A DNA stretch of 64,000 bases from JAICKM01 sp050998805 (GTDB lineage Bacteria > Chloroflexota > Chloroflexia > QHBQ01 > JAICKM01). The position numbers and the translations under genes are program-made. Shown here one piece after another: positions 24,998 to 33,095 of this stretch; the stretch's first letter is position 1; each line of letters opens with the position of its first letter. The stretch lies in contig JBPCPV010000016.1 of NCBI GenBank assembly GCA_050998805.1, positions 32,456 to 96,455 on the forward strand. The letters run 5' to 3'. The notes under the pieces were generated by a model. The model did not search any database. It saw only the letters and a list, made by a program, of their open reading frames with translations, and was not told the DNA's origin.

Positions 24998-26170
24998 ATG
25001 AAGTTTGTCGTGCCTAAAGAGATAGTCGCCGGGGAGCGGCGGGTTGCGCTGACGCCGGACGCGGCGGGCCGACTGGTGAAGGCAGGCCATGAAGTCTTGG
25101 TGGAGCAGGGGGCGGGCGCAGCCGCGTTCTTCCCAGACGCGATGTATCAGGACGCGGGAGCGCAGGTCGTCGCCGACACTCCGGCGCTCTTCGGCGCGGG
25201 TGATGTCGTGCTGAAGGTGCAGAAGCCGGTGATGAACGCCGCGCTCGGCCGCCACGAGGTGGAGATGATGCGCCCGGGCGCGCTGCTGATCTCGTTCCTG
25301 CAATCGCTGACCAGCCCGGATCTCGTCCGGCTGCTGGCCGCGCAGAACATCACCAGCTTCGGCATGGAGGCAATCCCGCGGATCTCGCGGGCACAGACGA
25401 TGGACGCGCTCTCCTCGCAGGCGACGGTCGCCGGGTACAAGGCGGTGCTGATAGCCGCCGACACTCTCGGCAAGTTCTTCCCGCTGCTGATGACGGCGGC
25501 AGGCACGGTGGCCCCGGCGCGGGTCTTCGTGCTCGGCGCGGGCGTGGCGGGCTTGCAGGCGATCGCGACGGCGCGGCGGCTGGGGGCGGTGGTCGAGGCG
25601 TTCGACGTGCGGCCCGTGGTCAAGGAGCAGGTGGAGAGCCTCGGCGCGAAGTTCGTGATGCTCGAAGAGGGTGCGATTGAGGCGGCGGGAACGGGCGGCT
25701 ACGCGGCGGAACTCTCCGAGGAGCAGCACCGCCGGGAGGTCGAGCTACTCGCCAAGCACGCCAAAGACTCCGACGTGATCATCACGACGGCGGCGATCCC
25801 AGGGCGCAAGGCCCCGGTGCTGATCACGGCAGGCATGGTGCCGCAGATGCGCGCCGGCTCGGTGATCGTGGACCTGGCCGCGGAGACCGGCGGCAACTGT
25901 GAGTTGACGCAGGCTGGAGAGACAATCGTGCAGAACGGGGTGATAATCATGGGGCCGCTGAACGTGCCGAGCATGATCCCGCTGCACGCCAGCCAGATGT
26001 ACTCGAAGAACGTGACCAACCTGTTGCAGTTGCTGATGCCGAAGAACGAGCTACAGCTCAATTTCGACGACGAGATCATCGCAGGCACCTGCATCACGCA
26101 CGGCGGGCGCATCGTCCACGCGGCGACCGCGAAGGCGATGGAAGCCGCGCCGCAAGGAGCAGCCGCATGA
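24998..26170 (+). CDS. pntAA: NAD(P) transhydrogenase alpha subunit, part 1
   Basis: A 390-residue NAD-binding domain I of proton-translocating transhydrogenase (alanine-dehydrogenase-like fold). It opens VVPKEIVAGERRVALTPD. The Rossmann motif is VLGAGVAGLQAIATARRLG, and ARVFVLGAG and DLAAETGGNCELT are conserved. ATG 24998 has GGGGAG six bases before it; upstream in-frame starts lack one. The alpha subunit is split here into a soluble part and a membrane part, as in Rhodospirillum. It overlaps the next ATG (ATGA). Confidence 0.94.
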   Translation: MKFVVPKEIVAGERRVALTPDAAGRLVKAGHEVLVEQGAGAAAFFPDAMYQDAGAQVVADTPALFGAGDVVLKVQKPVMNAALGRHEVEMMRPGALLISFLQSLTSPDLVRLLAAQNITSFGMEAIPRISRAQTMDALSSQATVAGYKAVLIAADTLGKFFPLLMTAAGTVAPARVFVLGAGVAGLQAIATARRLGAVVEAFDVRPVVKEQVESLGAKFVMLEEGAIEAAGTGGYAAELSEEQHRREVELLAKHAKDSDVIITTAAIPGRKAPVLITAGMVPQMRAGSVIVDLAAETGGNCELTQAGETIVQNGVIIMGPLNVPSMIPLHASQMYSKNVTNLLQLLMPKNELQLNFDDEIIAGTCITHGGRIVHAATAKAMEAAPQGAAA

Positions 26171-26469
26171 CAATCGAAACGTTACTCGTCAGCCTGACGA
26201 TCTTCATGCTGGCGATCTTCGTGGGCACCGAGGTGATCAGCAAGGTGCCGTCCACGCTGCACACGCCGCTGATGTCGGGCACGAACGCGATCCACGGCAT
26301 CGTGCTGATGGCCGCGATCCTGGTGGCAGGTATCGCCGGCAAAGGCGTGCTGCTCTCGGCGCTCGGCTTCCTGGCCGTGATCCTGGCGACCGGCAACGTC
26401 GTCGGCGGCTTCGTCGTGACAGACCGGATGCTCGAAATGTTCAAGAGGAAGCCCTCTCAGAAGAAGTAG
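26167..26469 (+). CDS. pntAB: NAD(P) transhydrogenase alpha subunit, part 2
   Basis: A 100-residue membrane segment with three to four helices. TLHTPLMSGTNAIHGIVLM is the hallmark of this subunit, and GNVVGGFVVTDRML ends the family core. With PntB helices it forms the proton channel. It is coupled to pntAA by a four-base overlap and lies 11 bases before pntB. Confidence 0.94.
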   Translation: MTIETLLVSLTIFMLAIFVGTEVISKVPSTLHTPLMSGTNAIHGIVLMAAILVAGIAGKGVLLSALGFLAVILATGNVVGGFVVTDRMLEMFKRKPSQKK

Positions 26470-26480
26470 AAGGGGATTCT

Positions 26481-27884
26481 GTGCAGATACCGGATTATGT
26501 ATCGCAGTTAGTCTATATCGTCGCGGCGGCGCTGATCATTCTCGGCCTCAAGCGGCTGTCTTCGCCGGTGACGGCGCGGGCTGGCAACCAGCTTGCGGCG
26601 GTCGGCGTGGCGCTGGCGTTGATCATCACGTTGCTCAACAACCAGATCGTGGACTGGACATGGATCGTGGTCGGCGTGGCGATAGGCGGGGTGGCCGGTT
26701 TCCTGATGGCGAAGCGGGTGCAGATGACGGCGATGCCGCAGATGGTGGCGCTATTCAACGGCATGGGCGGCGGGGCGGCGGCGCTCGTCTCCGCGTCCGA
26801 ATACCTCCGCAGCCACAGCTTAGGCGAGCCGCAGAACTTCGCCGTGCTGCTGACCACGCTCCTCGGCCTTATCATCGGCTCGCTGTCTATCGCGGGCAGC
26901 GTAATCGCCTTCGGCAAACTCCAGGGCCTGGTCTCTCCCCGCCCGGTAACCTATGCGGGGCAGCAGATCGTCAACGGCCTGCTCGCCGCGGTGATCATCG
27001 TTCTCAGCCTCTACATGCTGTTCATTGACCCCCAGGTTTGGGCCTTCGCCGGTATAGCCGTCGCGGCGCTGATCCTCGGCGCGGCGGTGGTGATGCCGAT
27101 CGGTGGGGCCGACATGCCGGTGGTGATCTCGCTGCTCAACTCGTTCACGGGGCTGGCGGTCGCCATGACCGGCTTCGTGCTCAACAACCCGGTGCTGATC
27201 ATCGCCGGCACACTGGTCGGCGCGTCGGGTACGCTGCTGACCCAGCTCATGAGCAAGGCGATGAACCGCTCGCTGGCAAATGTGCTCTTCGGGGCGTTCG
27301 GCACTGGCGGCGGCCCGGCTGCTGCAGGCGTGGCAGGGGGCGATGCCGGTGTGCCGTTGCGCGAAACCAGCGTGGAGGACGCGGCGACTCTGCTCGCCTA
27401 CTCGCGGAGCGTGGTGGTCGTCCCCGGCTACGGCCTCGCGGTGGCGCAGGCCCAGCAGACGGTGCGCGAGCTAGCCGACGTGCTCGAGAAGCGGGGCGTT
27501 GAGGTGAAATACGCGATCCACCCGGTGGCGGGGCGGATGCCGGGCCACATGAACGTGCTGCTGGCCGAGGCGAACGTCCCCTACACGCAGCTGCGGGAGA
27601 TGGACGACATCAACCCCGAGTTCCCGCAGACCGACGTGGCGCTGGTGATCGGCGCGAACGACGTGACGAACCCGGCGGCCCGGACAAACCCCGCCAGCCC
27701 GATCTACGGGATGCCGATCCTGAACGTGGACGCGGCGCAGAACATCATCGTGATCAAGCGCGGGCGCGGCACCGGCTTCGCGGGCATCGAGAACGATCTC
27801 TTCACGAACCCGAAGACGATGATGCTCTTCGGCGACGCGAAGGACGCGCTGGGGCAGTTGGTGAGCGCGGTGAAGGTGGCGTAG
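26481..27884 (+). CDS. pntB: NAD(P) transhydrogenase beta subunit
   Basis: A 467-residue protein with about eight helices in the first 260 residues, then the NADP-binding domain III. FNGMGGGAAALVSASEY is the conserved membrane motif; VVVVPGYGLAVAQAQ, HPVAGRMPGHMNVLLAEANV and the GANDVTNPAA loop bind NADP. GTG 26481 follows AAGGGG. The complex drives NADPH formation with the proton gradient. Confidence 0.95.
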   Translation: MQIPDYVSQLVYIVAAALIILGLKRLSSPVTARAGNQLAAVGVALALIITLLNNQIVDWTWIVVGVAIGGVAGFLMAKRVQMTAMPQMVALFNGMGGGAAALVSASEYLRSHSLGEPQNFAVLLTTLLGLIIGSLSIAGSVIAFGKLQGLVSPRPVTYAGQQIVNGLLAAVIIVLSLYMLFIDPQVWAFAGIAVAALILGAAVVMPIGGADMPVVISLLNSFTGLAVAMTGFVLNNPVLIIAGTLVGASGTLLTQLMSKAMNRSLANVLFGAFGTGGGPAAAGVAGGDAGVPLRETSVEDAATLLAYSRSVVVVPGYGLAVAQAQQTVRELADVLEKRGVEVKYAIHPVAGRMPGHMNVLLAEANVPYTQLREMDDINPEFPQTDVALVIGANDVTNPAARTNPASPIYGMPILNVDAAQNIIVIKRGRGTGFAGIENDLFTNPKTMMLFGDAKDALGQLVSAVKVA

Positions 27885-27892
27885 ACGGGCCG

Positions 27893-28678
27893 GTGACGAA
27901 ACCCCCTCTGAAATGGGCCGGAGGTAAACGCTGGCTCGTCCCATATTTCCTCCCGATCTGGGAAGCCCACCGGCATCGGCGGCTCGTCGAGCCGTTCAGC
28001 GGGGGGATCGCCGTGGCCCTCGCGGTGTCGCCTGAGCACGCGCTGCTCAACGACATCAACCCCCACCCGATCAATTTCTACCACCGGCTCAAGGCCGGGC
28101 TGGTCATCGAGATACCGATGGCCTACGACCGGGAGCTTTACTACGCGCACCGGGCCTGGTTCAACCGGCTGGTGGCCGAAGGCGAAGGCGAGAGCAAGAC
28201 GGCAGCGGAACTCTTCTACTACCTCAACCGCACCTGCTATAACGGCCTCTGCCGCTTCAACCTCCGGGGCGAGTTCAACGTGCCCTTCGGCAAGTACAAG
28301 CAGGTGAGCTATACGACCGATTTTTCGGCATACGCCGCCGTCTTCGCGAACTGGGAGTTCACCACCGGCGATTTCGAGAGCACCGCGTTGGAGCCGGAGG
28401 ACTTCGTCTACGCGGACCCGCCGTATGACGTGGAGTTCACGCAGTACTCGAAGGAGGGCTTCGGCTGGGCCGACCAGGTGAGGCTCGCCGAATGGCTGGC
28501 GCGGCACCCCGGGCCGGTGGCGCTGTCGAACCAGGCGACGGAGCGCGTGCTCGAGCTGTACAAGTCGCTCGGCTTTTCTCTACGGACACTCGACGCGCCG
28601 CGGATGATCAACAGCACCGGGGACCGCACGCCCGCAAAGGAAGTGCTGGCGACTAATGCGGCAGCAGCACTCCCCTGA
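27893..28678 (+). CDS. DNA adenine methyltransferase (D12 class)
   Basis: A 261-residue N6-adenine methylase. It begins LKWAGGKRWL, motif I is VEPFSGGIAVAL, the N-terminal D-I-N motif (LLNDINPHPINFYH) is conserved, and catalytic motif IV is DPPY. Target recognition may involve RTCYNGLCRFNLRGEFNVPFG. This is the Dam/DpnM family (PF02086). GTG 27893 is eight bases after pntB, so it is probably read from the pnt transcript. No restriction gene is nearby: it may be an orphan regulatory methylase. GATC specificity is an inference. Confidence 0.9.
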   Translation: MTKPPLKWAGGKRWLVPYFLPIWEAHRHRRLVEPFSGGIAVALAVSPEHALLNDINPHPINFYHRLKAGLVIEIPMAYDRELYYAHRAWFNRLVAEGEGESKTAAELFYYLNRTCYNGLCRFNLRGEFNVPFGKYKQVSYTTDFSAYAAVFANWEFTTGDFESTALEPEDFVYADPPYDVEFTQYSKEGFGWADQVRLAEWLARHPGPVALSNQATERVLELYKSLGFSLRTLDAPRMINSTGDRTPAKEVLATNAAAALP

Positions 28679-28696
28679 ACCAACCGAACAAAATAA

Positions 28697-29323
28697 TCAC
28701 CTGTCGAAGTACGGCGTGAAACACCCGCCGTCAACCGACTGCCGGTAGAGCGAGAAGACGGCGGGCACGCGCACCTGGTGGCTGCCGTGCAGCGGCGGCA
28801 GTTCGTCGGGCGCGAAGTAGCCGACCTCGGTGGCTTCGGCGCTGGGTGCGGGTGTGCCCTCGGTGATCCGGCAGAGGAAGACGTGGTGGTAGAGGTGCAT
28901 CGCCGAGCGCGAGTCGTTGCGACGCGAGTCCCAGACGCCGAGCAGGGCCAGAGCCTCAGCCCGAACGCCCACCTCCTCGTGCAGCTCGCGCAGCGCGTTG
29001 GCGGCAGGCGTCTCCTCCACCTCGCACGCCCCGCCGGGCAGCGCCCAGAGGCCGGAGTCGTGCCGCTTGATCAGCAAAATGCGCCCCTCGCCGTCGAAAA
29101 CCGCCGCGTCCACCACCGACAGAGGAGTGATGTAGTCGAGCCGCCGGTCGAACGTCGCCGCTACATCGGCAGGAGGCAGGTGCAGCCCGGCGGCAGCCAT
29201 CTCGGCGGCGATAGCCAGCAGCCGATGCTCCCGCTCCCGGTCGTAATCGTCGACGGCATAATGGAGCAGCGCGTTCGCCTGTGCCCGTATCTCGTCCGCC
29301 CAGAGGATTATGTCAGGCTCCAC
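28697..29323 (-). CDS. NUDIX hydrolase with helical N-terminal domain
   Basis: A 208-residue protein. Residues 1-65 (ILWADEIRAQANALL...DREREHRLLAIAAEM) match the helical extension found on a subgroup of NUDIX enzymes. The NUDIX box is GACEVEETPAANALRELHEE followed by VGV, complete for GX5EX7REUXEEXGU. Likely substrates are nucleoside diphosphate derivatives. GTG 29323 overlaps the VanW stop (TAGTG), so it is coupled to the FHA-VanW unit; the open frame beyond it is a shadow of that gene. Confidence 0.88.
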   Translation of the reverse strand: MEPDIILWADEIRAQANALLHYAVDDYDREREHRLLAIAAEMAAAGLHLPPADVAATFDRRLDYITPLSVVDAAVFDGEGRILLIKRHDSGLWALPGGACEVEETPAANALRELHEEVGVRAEALALLGVWDSRRNDSRSAMHLYHHVFLCRITEGTPAPSAEATEVGYFAPDELPPLHGSHQVRVPAVFSLYRQSVDGGCFTPYFDR

Positions 29324-31512
29324 TATGGGGTAACGGGTTGACCTGCGGGCCTCGGCGGGTAGGGCGTCGGCACGCCGGGGGCGACCATGAACCAGTTCGG
29401 CCACGCCTCGAAGCGGCTGAAGAAGTCCTCCTGGCTCGCCACCTGCCCGCCCTTGATTATCTGGCGCGTGAGCGTCGTGTCAAGTCCGGCGTGGGCAAAC
29501 TCGACCTGCTTCTTGGTGCCCGGCGGCAGCGTCGGGTCAAGCTGGTAGATGTCGGGGGGCGGCGGCTTCGGGTTAGCGATCTTCGGTCCGACCAGCTTCA
29601 CGTCGTCGGCGATCTTGGTGCCGTAGAAGTTGACGTTTAGCTCGTTGTTGGCTATCACCGTCTGCACAAGCAGGTAGCCGGGGGTGTTGTTCACGAACTG
29701 GAAGTCCACACCGGGGTCGAACACGGCGGCGTCGAAACCGACCGGCTCGCCCTTGCTCTCATACCAACTCACACGGTAGGCGTGCTGCGTGCGCTCGGTG
29801 ATCTTGACGCCGCTCCAGAATGCCGCTCTGAACGTCGTCGTCGAAACCTGGCAGACGCCGCCGCCGACGCCCTTCTGCGTGCGCTCAGCGGCGATCACAT
29901 AGCCCTCGACGTAGCCGCGGTCGAGCGTGATGGGGGAGACCGAGTCGAGGAAGGAGAAGGTGTCGCCGGGCGGAACGACCACGCCGTTCAGGTAGTCGGA
30001 GGCGACCTTGATGTTGGTCGCGCGCTCGACGGTCGAACCTTTGAACGAGGTGTTGCCGGTGCCGAGCAGCTCTTTGATGTTCAAGTTCGGGAGGTCTTTG
30101 CTCGACACTTTCGGCGGGCTGCTGGTCACCGGCAGGTCAACGTTCCTCTTGTCGGTGGTTGCCGCCGCCGATTTGAGGGCGGCGACCGCCTTATCCCGGT
30201 CGAGCTTCACGCCGTCCTGGCTCTCTTTGATGACGCTGAGTTGGCCGTTGTTCCAGGCGACGCGGGCGTTCTGAGGCGCGGCGTCTATCTCGTCGGCCCA
30301 GTCCGCGACGAGCGCCTTGAGGTTGTCGTCCTGGAAGCCGATGCTGTAGTGTTTGCCGGTCGCGGGGTCGGGGGCGCGGTTCAGCAGCAGCAGCTTCTGC
30401 GAAATCTTCACCGGGTCCACGCTGTACTGCTTGTTGGCGTAGTGCGCGGTCAGCGGGCCGCTCAACATCGTCTGCAAGGTCTTCGCGGTCGCGTCTATCT
30501 CCTGCTGAGAGACGGCAGGCTTGGTCACTGTGACCGGCAGGTCTATTCGGTTGGTCACCATGCGCGACAGGCTCTCGCGGATCGCGACCAGGGCTGGATA
30601 GACTTCGAGCTTGCGGCCCTCGATGGACGCGGTCGTCTTGACCTGCGCGCCCTGTAGCCAGACGTCGCCCTCCTGCAAGGACTGGTCTATCTTGGGCGCG
30701 ACTTGCTTTTCGAGGTACGTTTGGAGCGCGCCCTCATCGAGGTTGACCGAGAGCGGCACGACGCGGCCCTCGTTCGCCACGTCCCAGCGCTCGCGCCAGA
30801 GGTCGAGCAGACTGCCGCTACGTCCTACCGCGTAGGCGCTGTTGATCGTGGTGTCAAGGTTCACGGTCATGCCGAGCTGCTGCGGCTGGGGCGTCCACTG
30901 CTGATCGTTCCAGGCGAGGACGATGGGCTGCGTGGTGAAAGCCGCGACTTTGTTTTCGAGGACGACGCGGGCCGTTTCCGGCGTGTCGCCGCCGATGTCT
31001 ACGCCGAGGACACGCACGCCGGGGAAAATGTGTCCGGCGTATTGCTGGTCATACCAGCCTGCGGCGGCAAAGATGCCGATACCGGCGAGCACGAGCAGGC
31101 CGAGAAGCACACCGAGCAGCCTGCCGCCACGGCGGCGGCGTGGCGCGACCGCCGCAACCTGTTGCGGGTGGGGCCGCGTCGGGTCGTAGGCAGGCAACGG
31201 TGCGACGGCGGGTGCGGGTTGTCGCGTAACGGGCGGGTTGTAGCCGGGTGCGGCGGGCTGCGTAACGGGCGGGTTGTAACCGGGAGCAGGCCGGCGCTGC
31301 ACCGGAATCGGTGCGGTCGGGTGGTCTTCCCAGGGGGGAGGCGCGGGAACGCGGGGATAGACCCCGGTGGCATCGAGAGGGCGGTCCGCCCCCTGCGGGT
31401 GGGCCACGCGCGGAATATAGCCGGTGTGTTGCGCGCCGTCCTGCTCTGCATCTGCGCCTATCGCCCCGTCAAGGCGGCTTCGGCGTCCGTCGTCATCTTG
31501 TCTCTGTGTCAT
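29323..31512 (-). CDS. VanW-domain membrane protein with YoaR-like repeats
   Basis: A 729-residue protein. Residues 1-125 are Pro-rich and cytoplasmic, with PGYNPPVT repeated twice, then RRRRGG and one membrane helix (about 131-153). The outer part has two putative peptidoglycan-binding-4-like modules (about 160-480) and a VanW domain (about 500-640) with GDTFSFLDSV and GGGVCQVSTTTFRAAFWSG. VanW proteins occur in some glycopeptide-resistance loci but are common in Chloroflexota and Firmicutes envelopes; the exact activity is unknown. A 206-bp spacer separates it from the FHA pair. Confidence 0.88.
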   Translation of the reverse strand: MTQRQDDDGRRSRLDGAIGADAEQDGAQHTGYIPRVAHPQGADRPLDATGVYPRVPAPPPWEDHPTAPIPVQRRPAPGYNPPVTQPAAPGYNPPVTRQPAPAVAPLPAYDPTRPHPQQVAAVAPRRRRGGRLLGVLLGLLVLAGIGIFAAAGWYDQQYAGHIFPGVRVLGVDIGGDTPETARVVLENKVAAFTTQPIVLAWNDQQWTPQPQQLGMTVNLDTTINSAYAVGRSGSLLDLWRERWDVANEGRVVPLSVNLDEGALQTYLEKQVAPKIDQSLQEGDVWLQGAQVKTTASIEGRKLEVYPALVAIRESLSRMVTNRIDLPVTVTKPAVSQQEIDATAKTLQTMLSGPLTAHYANKQYSVDPVKISQKLLLLNRAPDPATGKHYSIGFQDDNLKALVADWADEIDAAPQNARVAWNNGQLSVIKESQDGVKLDRDKAVAALKSAAATTDKRNVDLPVTSSPPKVSSKDLPNLNIKELLGTGNTSFKGSTVERATNIKVASDYLNGVVVPPGDTFSFLDSVSPITLDRGYVEGYVIAAERTQKGVGGGVCQVSTTTFRAAFWSGVKITERTQHAYRVSWYESKGEPVGFDAAVFDPGVDFQFVNNTPGYLLVQTVIANNELNVNFYGTKIADDVKLVGPKIANPKPPPPDIYQLDPTLPPGTKKQVEFAHAGLDTTLTRQIIKGGQVASQEDFFSRFEAWPNWFMVAPGVPTPYPPRPAGQPVTP

Positions 31513-31541
31513 AGATCTCTAATCCAATCGTGGCGGTGCGG

Positions 31542-31567
31542 TCCACGGACGGAGCCGTGTCTTACAG
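31542..31567 (+). repeat. 26-bp dispersed repeat, copy 1
   Basis: tccacggacggagccgtgtc followed by ttacag matches 63721-63746 at 24 of 26 positions. It lies in the spacer before the VanW gene; the other copy lies upstream of aroK, both on the same strand relative to the window. Confidence 0.7.
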
Positions 31568-31718
31568 CCGTCAGCCGCCGACATTCGGCCCCCATCCGTA
31601 TCCTTCAGCAAATATATAAACGTCGCGCGCCCCTGTTCCGGTTCCCCGGATGCAAAATCGAATCAGCAAGGCGCAGGCCATCAGCGCACGCCCTCCATTG
31701 CCAACCTCACGCCGCTTT

Positions 31719-32186
31719 TCATGGCGGGGACGCCTGCGGGCGCGCGACCTTGAGCTGCACGCCGCCGACTGTCAGCAGATCGTTGTCCAACACCGGCGTG
31801 GGGCGGGTCAACTGGGCGCCGTTGAGCATGGTGCCGTTGGTGCTGTGGTAGTCTTCGGCCCACCAACGGCCGTCGCGCCAGGTGAGCAGCGCATGTTCGC
31901 CTGAGATGAAGTTGTCGTCAAGCACGATGGTGTTGCTCATCTTGCGGCCAATGGTGGTGATCGGCTCCAGATTATAGCCGGTGCCCGGAGCGAGGCCGGT
32001 GCTGCCTGGGTTCACGATGATCGCCCGCCCATAGAGGCTGGGCGCGGCCTCCGCCGGGCGCGTCTGCCGCAGGTCGCGTGTGAGCGCGCGCACCACCTGG
32101 AAGACAAAGAAGTAGAGCAGCACGACGAACGCCAGCCGCAACACGAAAATGATCACATCGAACGGCAGATTGGTCAGTTGACTCAT
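31719..32186 (-). CDS. Membrane-anchored FHA protein (FhaB-like)
   Basis: A 155-residue protein with one N-terminal helix (about 9-31), a short linker and an FHA domain (about 70-150). FHA motifs are IGRKMSNTIVL, the Ser/His turn SGEHALL and YHSTNGTMLNG. FHA domains bind phosphothreonine peptides. It overlaps the FhaA-like gene by four bases. This arrangement resembles actinobacterial fhaA-fhaB, but the phosphatase, RodA and PBP genes that usually follow are absent here. Confidence 0.88.
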   Translation of the reverse strand: MSQLTNLPFDVIIFVLRLAFVVLLYFFVFQVVRALTRDLRQTRPAEAAPSLYGRAIIVNPGSTGLAPGTGYNLEPITTIGRKMSNTIVLDDNFISGEHALLTWRDGRWWAEDYHSTNGTMLNGAQLTRPTPVLDNDLLTVGGVQLKVARPQASPP

Positions 32187-32977
32187 ATAGTTAGCTGTAG
32201 CTCGAAACCGCCGAGCGAGATCCGGTCGCCGGGGGCAAGCACGCAGGTGGCGACCTGCCGACCGTTGACGAATGTGCCGTTGGTGCTACCCAGGTCGCGC
32301 ACGGCGTAGCGATTGTGTTGGAAGATTATCTGGGCGTGGTGACGAGATACGCGGCTGTCTTCGATCACGAGGTCGTTGTCAAGTTCGCGGCCCAGGCCGG
32401 TGAGCGGACCGGTGATAAGCACCGTGCTGCCGGCAGTTGAGCCGGCGAGTAGGCTGAGAGTGGCCGGAGGCTGGGCAGATTGCGCGGCAGGCGCGGGCGC
32501 AGCCGACCTGCTGCGGGGTGCGGGCGCAGGCGCGCGCGGCTTCATAATCGGCATCGCGGTCGTCGGCTGGTATTCGGCAAGCTCCAGAGCGTCGGCAGCC
32601 CGGTTTGGGCCATCCACCAACCGGGCTTCGACATCGATCCCGTGGCGCGACACATCGTCGGCTGCGGTCAGGCTGACGCGCGGGCGGGCGAGCAGATCCC
32701 AGCCGCGCTCCTGCGCCGTCTCTCGCACGAAGGCGGCGAGCTCGCGCTCGAGCCGGGGCCTGTATGGCTCGAACGCTGCGAAGTCCGCCGCGTTCAGCCG
32801 CACCTTATACTCGTTCGGCGTGTATTGGCGGCCCACGCCGACGGTCAGGTTGTTCTCCATCGCTCGCTCGATGCGGCGCGCCACCTCGGCGGGCTGCACG
32901 CTACTGCGAAACAGGCGCGTGAACGAGCCTTCGAGCGTGCGCTCCATAAAGTTCTCAAATCGCTGCAATGCGTTCAT
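32183..32977 (-). CDS. FhaA-like protein (DUF3662 + FHA)
   Basis: A 264-residue protein. The N-terminal domain (about 1-125) begins ALQRFENFMERTLEGSFTRL, the DUF3662 signature of actinobacterial FhaA. An Ala/Pro linker follows, then an FHA domain (about 175-262) with LGRELDNDLVI, SRHHAQI and DLGSTNGTFVNG. In Mycobacterium FhaA binds phosphorylated MviN and kinase; here the partner could be the kinase at 17471. ATG 32977 has GAAGGG upstream; the 17 preceding codons lack any signal. Confidence 0.9.
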   Translation of the reverse strand: MNALQRFENFMERTLEGSFTRLFRSSVQPAEVARRIERAMENNLTVGVGRQYTPNEYKVRLNAADFAAFEPYRPRLERELAAFVRETAQERGWDLLARPRVSLTAADDVSRHGIDVEARLVDGPNRAADALELAEYQPTTAMPIMKPRAPAPAPRSRSAAPAPAAQSAQPPATLSLLAGSTAGSTVLITGPLTGLGRELDNDLVIEDSRVSRHHAQIIFQHNRYAVRDLGSTNGTFVNGRQVATCVLAPGDRISLGGFELQLTI

Positions 32978-33016
32978 AGCTGCCCTTCGGACTTGTCTGC
33001 CTGCCGGATCTCTGCT

Positions 33017-33025
33017 ATTATACCA
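33017..33025 (-). promoter_or_regulatory. Extended -10 promoter of the FHA operon
   Basis: TGGTATAAT on the minus strand (33025-33017), a consensus extended -10. The expected -35 position falls in the adjoining heptamer array and is not conserved. The FhaA-like start is 40 bp downstream. Confidence 0.55.
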
Positions 33026-33030
33026 CAACG

Positions 33031-33083
33031 TATTGAGTATTGCGTATTGCGTATTGCATAGTGCTGACCACTGATCACTGACC
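33031..33083 (+). repeat. Heptanucleotide array between FHA operon and M29 gene
   Basis: Contiguous 7-bp units: TATTGAG, TATTGCG, TATTGCG, TATTGCA, TAGTGCT, GACCACT, GATCACT, GACC. The unit sequence changes from TATTGCG-like to GACCACT-like without breaking register. It fills the whole divergent promoter region. Confidence 0.85.
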
Positions 33084-33095
33084 GGGAGAGAATAG

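Noticed and set aside
29323..31512. VanW gene as evidence of a glycopeptide-resistance cluster.
   Set aside because: No VanHAX, VanY or VanRS-type genes are nearby; VanW-domain proteins are common outside resistance loci.
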